A DNA stretch of 24,154 bases from Bacteroidia bacterium (GTDB taxonomy: Bacteria > Bacteroidota > Bacteroidia > NS11-12g > UBA9320), in assembly GCA_013042025.1 (NCBI GenBank), contig JABDQY010000099.1, forward strand, positions 1 through 24,154. The letters are read 5' to 3'. The translations under genes and the position numbers were made by a program. Every line of letters begins with the position of its first letter. Position 1 is the stretch's first letter. Positions 1-7,701 of this stretch are shown here, one piece after another. The notes under the pieces were generated by a model. It made no database searches, was not told where the DNA came from, and saw only the letters and a list, made by a program, of their open reading frames with translations.

Positions 1-1061
1 TCAATCGAATACCTAACATGAAGTCGTGTAAAGTAAACCGTCTGACCAGGATTATTAGCCCAATGAACTCCTGCTTTAGAAAGCTCATTGAAATAAGGAG
101 GGTTTCCCACACAAGGATCACATTTTATACCACCCCAACTTGGAGTCACATTCCAGGCATACTCTAGGAATATAGCATCTCTACCCTCTTTACTATGGGT
201 GTTTCTGAACACATCTTTATAAAAATTACCAAAATTAGGTTTGACGAAAGTCGGTACATTTTTATTAGAAGGCATCTTTACAGTTCTATAGTTTGTACAT
301 TCTACTCTTCCTTTTTTAGAAAAAGCATATACAATCATATCTTGATCACCTTTAGAGTTTGCCATTCCTAAACGAATAGGAAGCATAAACTTATCAGAGT
401 TGACCTTAATCTGAAGCGGTCGTAAAAATCCACCATTTGCTTGAGTATTGTATTTGTTTAAATTCACTTTTACTACAAAGAACTTCAGCTTACTTTTAAT
501 ATAGGGTTCCAAAACATGTTCTGCTTTGGAAGGAATTTTATACCCATTTGCAAGTAACCAGTTTTTCAAACCATCAGAATCCTCTGCACTTAAAATCAGT
601 ATTTCATATTCCTCAACGTCATATTTAGCTTCTATGGTTACTTTGTTTTTAGCAGCAGTGGTTCTCATAACCATTGGAATATCAGATTCTTCTTTCTCTA
701 CATTTTCATCAAGAACTTCCATAACTGGATAGCGTCTCATACACGGATTAGCATCAAAATATTCTACCAAACGAGGTGCTGAATATGCATCTAATCGCGA
801 AAATATTGTTTGATCTGCAATTGATATATCTTGCCTTTTAAGTATGTTAGGTACAGGCACTACCATTGCAAAGTCTTTGACATTACCTTTAAAATCATTA
901 CTCATTGTAATGGTTGTTTGATTTCCGTCTCTAACTAAAATTACTTCAGATTTGTTGTTGTACAACTCTGAACCGGCTTTTGCTACATAAAAACCACAAA
1001 ATGCATTTCCAACAGCTGACATAGCTACGAGAAATAGAATTGATAAGAATGTTTTCTTCAT
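1..1061 (-). CDS. DUF2330 secreted protein (C-terminus cut by window edge)
   Basis: I translated this frame myself. It opens at ATG 1061 and runs without a stop to the window edge, giving 353 visible residues. Residues 1-21 form a signal peptide (MKKTFLSILF, then an Ala/Val-rich stretch ending GNA), so the protein is exported. The mature part begins with CGFYVAKAG and contains SAPRLVEYF, a conserved-looking NPCMRRYP segment, and a later Cys-rich CDPCVGNPP stretch. These features match the DUF2330 family as I remember it; the family has no established biochemical role. The start lies 18 nt after the stop of the RnfD-like gene, so the two are probably co-transcribed. The C-terminus, which often carries a membrane anchor in this family, is not visible. 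Family call is fairly secure; function is unknown. Confidence 0.8.
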   Translation of the reverse strand, partial: MKKTFLSILFLVAMSAVGNAFCGFYVAKAGSELYNNKSEVILVRDGNQTTITMSNDFKGNVKDFAMVVPVPNILKRQDISIADQTIFSRLDAYSAPRLVEYFDANPCMRRYPVMEVLDENVEKEESDIPMVMRTTAAKNKVTIEAKYDVEEYEILILSAEDSDGLKNWLLANGYKIPSKAEHVLEPYIKSKLKFFVVKVNLNKYNTQANGGFLRPLQIKVNSDKFMLPIRLGMANSKGDQDMIVYAFSKKGRVECTNYRTVKMPSNKNVPTFVKPNFGNFYKDVFRNTHSKEGRDAIFLEYAWNVTPSWGGIKCDPCVGNPPYFNELSKAGVHWANNPGQTVYFTRLHVRYSI

Positions 1062-1079
1062 AATTTTTCTTTTTAAAAT

Positions 1080-1931
1080 TTAATTTGTTTTCGGTAAACT
1101 TTTGTCTAATTGCCTTTGTAAATTCCATTCATATTTTTTTGCTTTAAATAGCTTGTCGAATACGGGTGTAATTGGACTAAGAAGAAACAGCAACCATATT
1201 GCAGATGACTGTAAATAGAAGAAGTTTGAGGCAATGAATAGTGCTGTAGCAAGAATAATTGCCCACAACAACCTAGCGTGTTTGTGGTTAGGAGTTGTCA
1301 TAGGGTCTGTTATCATAAAAAACGCAAATAATAGTAATGTTCCATTGCTCATTTTATGAAGCCAAACAGTTGGTTCCCATCCTAAATAAACTACTTGCCT
1401 TAGAAACAAAAATCCTCCAAATGTTAATAGAAAGGCGATTGTGGTATCCAATCTTCCCACTTTAAGAATCATCATTAAACCAGCAGCACCTATAAAGAAC
1501 CATAAAATAGTATTGCTACCCCATTGCCCTGGACTCACCCAAGCTTGCCCTGTTAAAGAAATTGCGGCAATAATTCCAATATTCGCTGGATTAAAAATAT
1601 GCTTATTCTTTACTTTTATCAGAAACTTAGAAGCTATCGCAACAAAAGAAGCCAGTGCTGCCACCCATATTGTTCCTGTTTTTAATAGTAGACAAAGACC
1701 TAAAGCAGTAATTAGAGCACTTTTAAAAGATGAATATCTCTTAGTTGTGAAAAACGCAAATGTTAATTGAGTAACTATTGCAGTAGCTAATATGATAGAA
1801 AACTTAAATGACTCATTATCCCATCCAAGATATGCAATACCATACAGCAAAAACGATCCGAGATATAGTATTTGAAAATATCTCGGATCATTTAATTGTG
1901 TTGAAAAATTTGACACTTTATTTTGAATCAC
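1080..1931 (-). CDS. RnfD/NqrB-like (UnbU-type) integral membrane protein
   Basis: This is a 283-residue polytopic membrane protein with about nine hydrophobic segments. Two blocks identify the RnfD/NqrB family: FNPANIGI at residues 113-120, and SNGTLLLFAFFMITDPMTTP at 195-214. The second matches the region where RnfD and NqrB carry FMN covalently on a threonine; Thr198 is the equivalent residue here, although the usual SGAT reads SNGT. No other rnf or nqr subunit lies beside it, so it resembles the stand-alone UnbU-type members rather than part of a full Rnf complex. The start is GTG at 1931, because the upstream frame meets TGA three codons earlier and no ATG is available. The DUF2330 gene follows in the same operon. 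A role in electron transfer or flavin-linked redox chemistry is inference. Confidence 0.78.
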   Translation of the reverse strand: MIQNKVSNFSTQLNDPRYFQILYLGSFLLYGIAYLGWDNESFKFSIILATAIVTQLTFAFFTTKRYSSFKSALITALGLCLLLKTGTIWVAALASFVAIASKFLIKVKNKHIFNPANIGIIAAISLTGQAWVSPGQWGSNTILWFFIGAAGLMMILKVGRLDTTIAFLLTFGGFLFLRQVVYLGWEPTVWLHKMSNGTLLLFAFFMITDPMTTPNHKHARLLWAIILATALFIASNFFYLQSSAIWLLFLLSPITPVFDKLFKAKKYEWNLQRQLDKSLPKTN

Positions 1932-1988
1932 TACTAGTCAATACTCGAAGTGTCAAAAAGGTAAATGGTATACTAAGAAATATTGGAT

Positions 1989-2573
1989 TTAATGATTTCT
2001 CCAGCAATCATGGAAATGGTCATTAACCATTCCAACTGCTTCCATATATGCCATACAAGTTGTACTTCCAACAAACTTAAATCCGCGTTTTTTAAGATCT
2101 TTGCTCATGGCATCACTTTCAGGTATTGTAGTTCGAACATCCGCCCAGGAATTAATACTAATAGTAATAGTTTTATAGTTTGTGAACTGCCAAATGTACT
2201 TGTCAAATGACCCAAACTCCTTTTGAAGTTCTAAGAATATTTTAGCATTGTTAATTGCTGCTTCAATCTTCCCCCTGCTTCTAATTATACCTTTATTCTG
2301 CATTAATCGTTTAACATCGTTGTCGTTAAACTTTGCCATTTTTAGAGGATTAAAACCTTTAAATGCCAGCCTAAAATTTTCTCTTTTTTTTAGAATCGTA
2401 TACCAACTTAGTCCTGCTTGAAATGTCTCCAGAATTAGATGTTCAAACAAAAGGTTATCAGAATGGCATACTATGCCCCACTCATTGTCATGATAATCAA
2501 GATATAATTGGTCTTTTAAACACCACTCGCATCTCTTTTTTCCATCCTGAGGAATGAATACTACCTTTGCCAT
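1989..2573 (-). CDS. tag: DNA-3-methyladenine glycosylase I
   Basis: This base-excision repair enzyme removes 3-methyladenine from alkylated DNA in the cytoplasm. From ATG 2573 it is 194 residues, close to the 187 of the E. coli enzyme. Strong family blocks are YHDNEWG (27-33), FQAGLSW (51-57), LKKRENF, KGIIRSRGKI and LKKRGFKFVG. The zinc-binding snap is complete, with Cys15 and His28 near the N-terminus and His186 and Cys190 near the C-terminus. Glu49 matches the conserved Glu of the base pocket. A longer frame reaches 2648, but the extra 25 residues do not resemble Tag and would overlap most of the neighbour's N-terminus, so I use 2573. The start is only 7 nt from the ATG of the divergent small gene. 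Confidence 0.95.
   Translation of the reverse strand: MAKVVFIPQDGKKRCEWCLKDQLYLDYHDNEWGIVCHSDNLLFEHLILETFQAGLSWYTILKKRENFRLAFKGFNPLKMAKFNDNDVKRLMQNKGIIRSRGKIEAAINNAKIFLELQKEFGSFDKYIWQFTNYKTITISINSWADVRTTIPESDAMSKDLKKRGFKFVGSTTCMAYMEAVGMVNDHFHDCWRNH
2562..2569 (+). promoter_or_regulatory. Candidate -7 element for the small gene at 2581
   Basis: TACCTTTG is a full match to the Bacteroidota -7 consensus TAnnTTTG. It lies 11 nt before ATG 2581, with a T-rich stretch (2535-2541) near the -33 position. The same TACCTTTGCC string precedes icd. It lies inside the first codons of tag on the other strand and supports 2581 over 2554 as the start of the small gene. Confidence 0.5.
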
Positions 2574-2580
2574 TAGATCT

Positions 2581-2898
2581 ATGTTAGAAACAAATAACGA
2601 CATTGAATTTGAATCTATACAAGAAGTGGATTTAATCGATGTTGTCAATCAATTGGAAAAAGATATTCAATCTAGCGGAGAACGTTATGAATTTACTTCT
2701 GAAACTCCTGAAAATCTAATTTCAGAGTTGTCTGATTATTTGAAGAAGGTGGATAAAGGGACGCGTCTATCTAACTTGCTTTATAGAATTGATGTTAACA
2801 CGGCATATATGGATCCGAAGCAGCCGTATTATGTTTCGCTGTCACGTGTAATTTGGAACCGCATTTTTCAGAAAGTCTGGTTTCGAAAAAACTACTAA
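2581..2898 (+). CDS. Small conserved-looking protein, function unknown
   Basis: This 105-residue acidic protein begins MLETNNDIEFESIQEVDL and ends in an aromatic, basic segment (VSLSRVIWNRIFQKVWFRKNY). I do not recognise a named family. It has no signal peptide or membrane helix. The composition, with an acidic helical N-terminal half and a basic C-terminal tail, is that of a real soluble protein and not of an antisense shadow. An in-frame ATG exists at 2554, but the apparent promoter element (2562-2569) lies after it, so I chose 2581. It is head-to-head with tag, and its TAA overlaps the TAG stop of the convergent MBOAT gene. No terminator is visible between them. Confidence that it is a gene is good; its function is unknown. 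Confidence 0.68.
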   Translation: MLETNNDIEFESIQEVDLIDVVNQLEKDIQSSGERYEFTSETPENLISELSDYLKKVDKGTRLSNLLYRIDVNTAYMDPKQPYYVSLSRVIWNRIFQKVWFRKNY

Positions 2899-4403
2899 AA
2901 TTGAAAGTATATAAATGGTTGAATGTCTGCTGAAGTCGCTTGGAAAGTGACAAAAACAACCAAAATAAAGATTAGTACTTTTACATAAATTGGAGATTCT
3001 GTAAACCACCATTGAATTCTGTTTTTGAGGTTACTTGGTAGCATATGAATAACATAACCTACAAGCATTATTGCAAACACCTTCCAGTACGCTAATACTC
3101 TTGAGAAAATGCCGCTAAAGTTGAAATCAGTAGCGATGTTAGATAACATTGCCTTAACTGTAGCCACGTCGGATGCTCTAAAATACATCCAACAAAACGC
3201 TACGAAATGGAATGTGATAATTACGCTTACAACCTTCCCAACTGCACCATAATTAATCCTAACATACTTTTTCCAAACGCGATGTAATGCTAATGCCAAT
3301 CCATGTAATCCACCCCATATTATAAACTTTACGGCTGCTCCGTGCCACAATCCACCAAGTAGCATAGTAATAAAAAGATTTCGATACGTTTTCCATTTGC
3401 CTTTGCGATTCCCTCCCATGGAAATGTATAAATAATCTCTAAGCCATGTGGATAGGGAAATATGCCATCTTCTCCAAAAATCAGCAATGTTTTGAGCTTT
3501 GTATGGACTATTGAAATTAATAGGAAGCCGAAAACCAAGAAGTGCTGCAAGGCCAATTGCCATGTCTGAGTACCCAGAAAAGTCGCAGTAAATTTGAATA
3601 GAATACCCATATACAGCCATTAAATTCATGAACCCACTGTACATTTCAGGGGTATCAAAAACGCGATCTACAAAATTTACGCTGATGTAGTCGCTTATAA
3701 TAACTTTCTTAATTAAGCCGGCCATAATTAAGAAAATAGCAATACCAAATCCGCTCTTACTTAAGTAATATGGTCTTTTTATCTGCGGAAGAAATTCTGA
3801 AGCCCGAACGATGGGACCTGCAACAAGTTGAGGAAAAAAAGATACAAAAAAGGCGAAATCAAAAATATTTCCGCAAGGTTTAATCTTATTTCGGTATATA
3901 TCTAAACTATAACTTAATGTTTGAAAGGTATAAAATGAGATTCCGACGGGGAGCAAAATTTCATGGATATCGAAGCTTGCTCCAAATGTTCCGTTTGCAA
4001 AAGCTGCAAGAAAATTAACGGCTTTAAAATCTAACCCAAACGTTGAATTTATGGTTTCAACTATGAAATAAGAATATTTGAAGAAAGCTAATAATCCTAG
4101 GTTAGCTGCAAGACTTAAAATCAGGTAGAATTTTTTTTCCCATTTCTTTTTTGCGAGATAAATTCCAAATCCACAACCATAATCTACTAAAGTACTAAAC
4201 AGTAATAGAAAGAAATAGAACCCGCTACTTTTATAATAAAAAAATAGGCTAAATACCAGTAAATAAAAGTTTCTAAGACGAACATTTTTATGAACCAGGG
4301 TAAACCCTGCAAACATTGCAGTAAAAAGGAATAGAAACAAATACTGATTGAAAAGCAACGGAACTTTTTCAGAATAACTGAATAACTGATCGAGGCTAAA
4401 CAT
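2895..4403 (-). CDS. MBOAT family membrane-bound O-acyltransferase (AlgI/DltB-like)
   Basis: This 502-residue protein has at least ten membrane segments and clear MBOAT motifs. FWRRWHISLSTWLRDYLYI (309-327) and the block GGLWHG (350-355) contain the two conserved histidines, His314 and His354, the latter being the presumed catalytic one. PVGISFYTFQ (152-161), FFPQLVAGPI (189-198) and YSIQIYCDFSGYSDMAIG are also typical of the AlgI/DltB group. Such proteins move acyl groups, usually acetyl, across the inner membrane for O-acylation of exported polysaccharide or cell wall. It starts 5 nt after the stop of the SGNH hydrolase gene, which matches the common MBOAT plus SGNH pairing in which the SGNH protein finishes the transfer. 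The substrate is not identifiable from sequence; an envelope polysaccharide is likely from the neighbouring manC and kdsD. Confidence 0.93.
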   Translation of the reverse strand: MFSLDQLFSYSEKVPLLFNQYLFLFLFTAMFAGFTLVHKNVRLRNFYLLVFSLFFYYKSSGFYFFLLLFSTLVDYGCGFGIYLAKKKWEKKFYLILSLAANLGLLAFFKYSYFIVETINSTFGLDFKAVNFLAAFANGTFGASFDIHEILLPVGISFYTFQTLSYSLDIYRNKIKPCGNIFDFAFFVSFFPQLVAGPIVRASEFLPQIKRPYYLSKSGFGIAIFLIMAGLIKKVIISDYISVNFVDRVFDTPEMYSGFMNLMAVYGYSIQIYCDFSGYSDMAIGLAALLGFRLPINFNSPYKAQNIADFWRRWHISLSTWLRDYLYISMGGNRKGKWKTYRNLFITMLLGGLWHGAAVKFIIWGGLHGLALALHRVWKKYVRINYGAVGKVVSVIITFHFVAFCWMYFRASDVATVKAMLSNIATDFNFSGIFSRVLAYWKVFAIMLVGYVIHMLPSNLKNRIQWWFTESPIYVKVLIFILVVFVTFQATSADIQPFIYFQF

Positions 4404-4408
4404 CTTCT

Positions 4409-5551
4409 TTATTTATTGAACGGTTCAATCAATGCATCATAAAGTAATTCCCCTTGCTTATAATATCCTTCCTTCGTAAAATGGATTAAGTCTCCTCTAG
4501 CTAGATCCTCTGCACGCCATGATTGGATTGAACGTTCTCCTCCCATTATTTCATATAAATCCCATAAAGCTACATTCTCTTCTTCTACTAACTGAAGCAT
4601 CGCATTACGAAGTTTTTGAATGTTTTTGTTTGGATACTTACGATGGTAGAAATGATCGGGTGGTGAAGTAAGCAAAATTGAAATTTTCGGATTTTTAGCT
4701 CGTAATCGTTTAATCAGTGTTTTGTATCGTTCTTTCACACAAAATTCACAAAATCGCGAGCTTGGTAAATAACAATCATTTGTTCCAAATGAAATTATCA
4801 CCAAACTGGCATTTAGATCTGCAATTTGATTTTCAAAAGAATTGCTTCGTAAGTATTGAAGGGTACTTGAGCCATTTACACCTATTGCATGATAAAGAAT
4901 TCCGCTCTTACCATTTTCCAGCACTAAACCTTGCAATTGAGGAAAGTTATTATCTATAGTTAAAGGTTTAATTTCAACACTGTCTTGCAATTGATCAAAG
5001 TTTAAAATGGTATTTTCATTCGTATAGGATATGTTGTAATTGCTGAAGGCTTTTGATGGAGTAAAGGACCCATTAACATCCAAAATAGTTATCTTGTTAA
5101 ATGACGAATTTGTTTCTGCCTTGGAAGCTACATCAATAAAAAACGATGAATTATTTTGAGGTGTAACGGTAAAACCAGCAACACCAATATCGCATGAGCT
5201 ATAGTTATTCATGATATTGCAATACTGCCAGCTTCCTTTATGTTTAAATAAAACATCCAAGGCACCTCCACTTCGAGCTATTTTATAAGGAAAAACAAAA
5301 CCTCTTCCGGCATTACCAAAACGCTGTTGCAAATTTCTTCGGACAGTACCGGTTAAGAAATCCGCTTGGATATGTGAATCTCCAATATGTACAATGGATA
5401 CTTTTTCATCATTATTTGTTTCAAGGGAATCTAATCTGTCATAAAACCCTTGTAAACTTTTAGTGTTTGAAATTGTATTTAGTGCTTTCTCCTGATTCGA
5501 ATGTTTAAACGAATAAGCAACTGAAAAGCATATGATCAAAAGATATTTCAA
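4409..5551 (-). CDS. SGNH/GDSL-type hydrolase or acetyltransferase, exported
   Basis: The protein has 380 residues. A hydrophobic N-terminus (about residues 1-15) suggests export or membrane anchoring. The SGNH catalytic blocks are present in order: GDSH (57-60) with nucleophile Ser59, a block II-like GVNGSS (224-229), GTND (256-259) with Asn258, and DLIHFT (354-359) with Asp354 and His357. Related periplasmic proteins partner MBOAT acyltransferases and either add or remove O-acetyl groups on polysaccharides. The MBOAT gene follows 5 nt downstream and manC precedes by 6 nt, so all are one transcription unit. The start is TTG at 5551: the frame upstream hits a stop three codons back and no ATG fits the leader. 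Catalytic family is secure; direction of the reaction and substrate are inferred from context. Confidence 0.88.
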   Translation of the reverse strand: MKYLLIICFSVAYSFKHSNQEKALNTISNTKSLQGFYDRLDSLETNNDEKVSIVHIGDSHIQADFLTGTVRRNLQQRFGNAGRGFVFPYKIARSGGALDVLFKHKGSWQYCNIMNNYSSCDIGVAGFTVTPQNNSSFFIDVASKAETNSSFNKITILDVNGSFTPSKAFSNYNISYTNENTILNFDQLQDSVEIKPLTIDNNFPQLQGLVLENGKSGILYHAIGVNGSSTLQYLRSNSFENQIADLNASLVIISFGTNDCYLPSSRFCEFCVKERYKTLIKRLRAKNPKISILLTSPPDHFYHRKYPNKNIQKLRNAMLQLVEEENVALWDLYEIMGGERSIQSWRAEDLARGDLIHFTKEGYYKQGELLYDALIEPFNK

Positions 5552-5557
5552 AGCAAT

Positions 5558-6643
5558 TTACCCAAATCTACCTTTATACTTTTTCTTAACGTCTGATGCA
5601 ATTTTCTTTACTTCTTGCTCTTGATTATTCTTACAAATGAGTAAGGAGTCCTTTGAATCAATTACAAAATATCCGCTCAAATCTTTCAAAACCACTAGTT
5701 TATCAGATTCTGTTACCACAAGATTTTGACTAGCATTTATTCCATAGAAAGTAGCGTTAAGTACTTTGTTATTATCAACTGGTTCCAATCGTTCTTCTAC
5801 ACTTTTCCAAGTACCCAAATCACTCCACCCAAATTCAGAAGGTAGAACATATACATTGTTTGCCTTTTCTAAAACTCCATTATCAATAGAGATGCTATTT
5901 ATTTGGCTATATATTCTGTCAATATGTTCTTTTTCAATGCTTGTATTGTATGCACCCTTGCCTTCCTCAAACGCAAAACTCATTTCGGGCAAATGTTTCC
6001 GTAATGCCGAAAGAATATTATTAATGCTCCAAATAAACATACCAGAGTTCCATAAAAAATCTCCACTTTCCAGGAATTTTTTTGCCATTTCAAGTGGTGG
6101 TTTTTCTGTAAATGTCTTTACTTGATTAATTGCTGGACTTGTTTCTTCCTTCTCGTATTGGATATAGCCAAATCCTGTGTCAGGTCTGTGTGGTTTTATT
6201 CCAAGAGTAATTAGTGCATTGTTCTTTTTAGCAAAATCTGCAGCAAGATGAATTTGATTTATAAAGTTGGATTCATTTAATATAAGGTGGTCGCTGGGAG
6301 CTACAATTAAAATTCCATCTTTCGATAACTCGGATATTTTAAATGATGCGTATGTTACACAAGCTGCTGTGTTTTTCCCATAAGGTTCTCCCAAAATTTG
6401 ACTATTAGGCAATTGAGGTAACTGCTCCGAAACCAAATCAACATACCTTTCATTGGTAATAACATAGATGTTTTCTTTTTGAGCAATCTTAGAATACCGC
6501 ATGAATGCTTCTTGAATTAGCGTGTTTCCTGTACCTAGAATATCAATGAATTGTTTTGGTTTTGATTCTCGACTAATGGGCCAAAACCTACTTCCAATCC
6601 CTCCTGCCAAGATTAAAACATACGTATCTTTTAGTTTCTTCAT
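5558..6643 (-). CDS. manC: Mannose-1-phosphate guanylyltransferase
   Basis: This enzyme makes GDP-mannose from mannose-1-phosphate and GTP in the cytoplasm. The nucleotidyltransferase signature LAGGIGSRFWPISRESKPKQ spans residues 12-31 (GGxGxR at 14-19, Lys28 and Lys30 after it). A GEPYGKNTA block, an APSDHLI metal-site block and the FTEKPP motif near 175 follow, then LWNSGMFIW and SEFGWSDLGTW. At 361 residues it is the short form and lacks the C-terminal mannose-6-phosphate isomerase cupin found in bifunctional enzymes. Its ATG overlaps the TGA of kdsD by 4 nt (ATGA), indicating translational coupling. GDP-mannose would feed LPS, exopolysaccharide or GDP-fucose synthesis. Confidence 0.95.
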   Translation of the reverse strand: MKKLKDTYVLILAGGIGSRFWPISRESKPKQFIDILGTGNTLIQEAFMRYSKIAQKENIYVITNERYVDLVSEQLPQLPNSQILGEPYGKNTAACVTYASFKISELSKDGILIVAPSDHLILNESNFINQIHLAADFAKKNNALITLGIKPHRPDTGFGYIQYEKEETSPAINQVKTFTEKPPLEMAKKFLESGDFLWNSGMFIWSINNILSALRKHLPEMSFAFEEGKGAYNTSIEKEHIDRIYSQINSISIDNGVLEKANNVYVLPSEFGWSDLGTWKSVEERLEPVDNNKVLNATFYGINASQNLVVTESDKLVVLKDLSGYFVIDSKDSLLICKNNQEQEVKKIASDVKKKYKGRFG

Positions 6644-7605
6644 ACTAACCCTTCTCTTATTAAATCTTGAATATGAACGACACCTTCTAACATATTATCA
6701 TCTGCAATCACAATATGATTTATCTTATGCTCATTTATAAACTGAACTGCATCAATTGCTAAGGTCTTCCCTTCTAGTGTTTTAGGATCTGGTGTCATAA
6801 TACTTTGTGCTGACAATCCATCCCAAGATTTTTGTTTTCCTAACATCCTTCTTAAATCACCATCAGTAATAACTCCTATAATCTTCTTTGCTTTTTCAAC
6901 CACAACTATACCCATTCTTCCTTTACTGATTTGAACTATACAATCTGAAATGTTTGCGTCATAGGATATCTTCGGGCAAGGATTATTTATTGCAATATCT
7001 GACAATTTTAAATAGAGCTTCTTCCCTAAAGCTCCACCCGGATGATATTTGGCAAAGTCTTTTGCCTCAAAATTCCTGCAACTTATTAGAGCAACTGCAA
7101 GAGCATCTCCCATTGCCATTTGAGCAGTGGTACTGGTGGTTGGGGCTAAATTATTAGGACATGCTTCTTTATCAACCGTTGTATCTAAAACATAATCACT
7201 GTGTTCGGAAAGAAATGATTTCAAATCGCCGACTATTCCAATTAAGGTATTTCCTCCACTTTTTATTAATGGAACCAATGCTTTAATCTCAGGACTATTG
7301 CCACTTTTAGAAATACAGAAAACCACATCGTCCTTCTGAATCATTCCTAAATCACCATGAATAGCGTCTGCTGCATGCATAAATAGAGCGGGTGTTCCAG
7401 TACTATTTAAGGTTGCTACCATTTTCTGGCCTACAATGGCACTTTTACCTATTCCGGTAACAACAACTCTTCCAGAAGAATTAAGAATTATTTCTACAAT
7501 TTCAACAAAACTGTTTGTTAATTTCGCAGCAAGTTTAGACAGGTTACTGCTTTCAAGTTCTATCGTATCAATCCCTTTTTGGAGTATATCCTTTTTACTT
7601 AGCAA
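6640..7605 (-). CDS. kdsD: Arabinose-5-phosphate isomerase, KpsF/GutQ family
   Basis: The enzyme interconverts ribulose-5-phosphate and arabinose-5-phosphate, the first step to the LPS sugar Kdo. The 321-residue layout is an N-terminal SIS domain (about 30-195) followed by two CBS repeats (about 203-320). Residues equivalent to the E. coli KdsD active site are visible: Lys54 in TGIGKSA, Glu106 in SKSGNSPE, Glu147 in DKEACP and His188 in HPGGALGK. The start codon is TTG at 7605, since the upstream frame reaches TAA within six codons and offers no ATG. It is the first gene of the minus-strand polysaccharide operon and is divergent from recQ. A near-match to the -7 box, TTAATTTG, ends about 10 nt upstream, which would give an almost leaderless mRNA; this promoter is weakly supported. 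Confidence 0.95.
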   Translation of the reverse strand: MLSKKDILQKGIDTIELESSNLSKLAAKLTNSFVEIVEIILNSSGRVVVTGIGKSAIVGQKMVATLNSTGTPALFMHAADAIHGDLGMIQKDDVVFCISKSGNSPEIKALVPLIKSGGNTLIGIVGDLKSFLSEHSDYVLDTTVDKEACPNNLAPTTSTTAQMAMGDALAVALISCRNFEAKDFAKYHPGGALGKKLYLKLSDIAINNPCPKISYDANISDCIVQISKGRMGIVVVEKAKKIIGVITDGDLRRMLGKQKSWDGLSAQSIMTPDPKTLEGKTLAIDAVQFINEHKINHIVIADDNMLEGVVHIQDLIREGLV

Positions 7606-7701
7606 AATTTCGTCTGCAAATTAAAAAATATTTTACCAAGTAAAGAAAGAAGTAGTATATTAGTCTCGCTTATTTAACGAATTAGAAGAGAAGTATAGAA
7701 A

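Noticed and set aside
1441..1770. 109-codon plus-strand frame inside the RnfD-like gene
   Set aside because: It is antisense to the membrane protein and shows no independent coding signal.
2554..2580. Longer start (ATG 2554) for the small gene next to tag
   Set aside because: It would lie upstream of the apparent -7 box and inside the tag coding start; the extra residues look like antisense of the Tag N-terminus.
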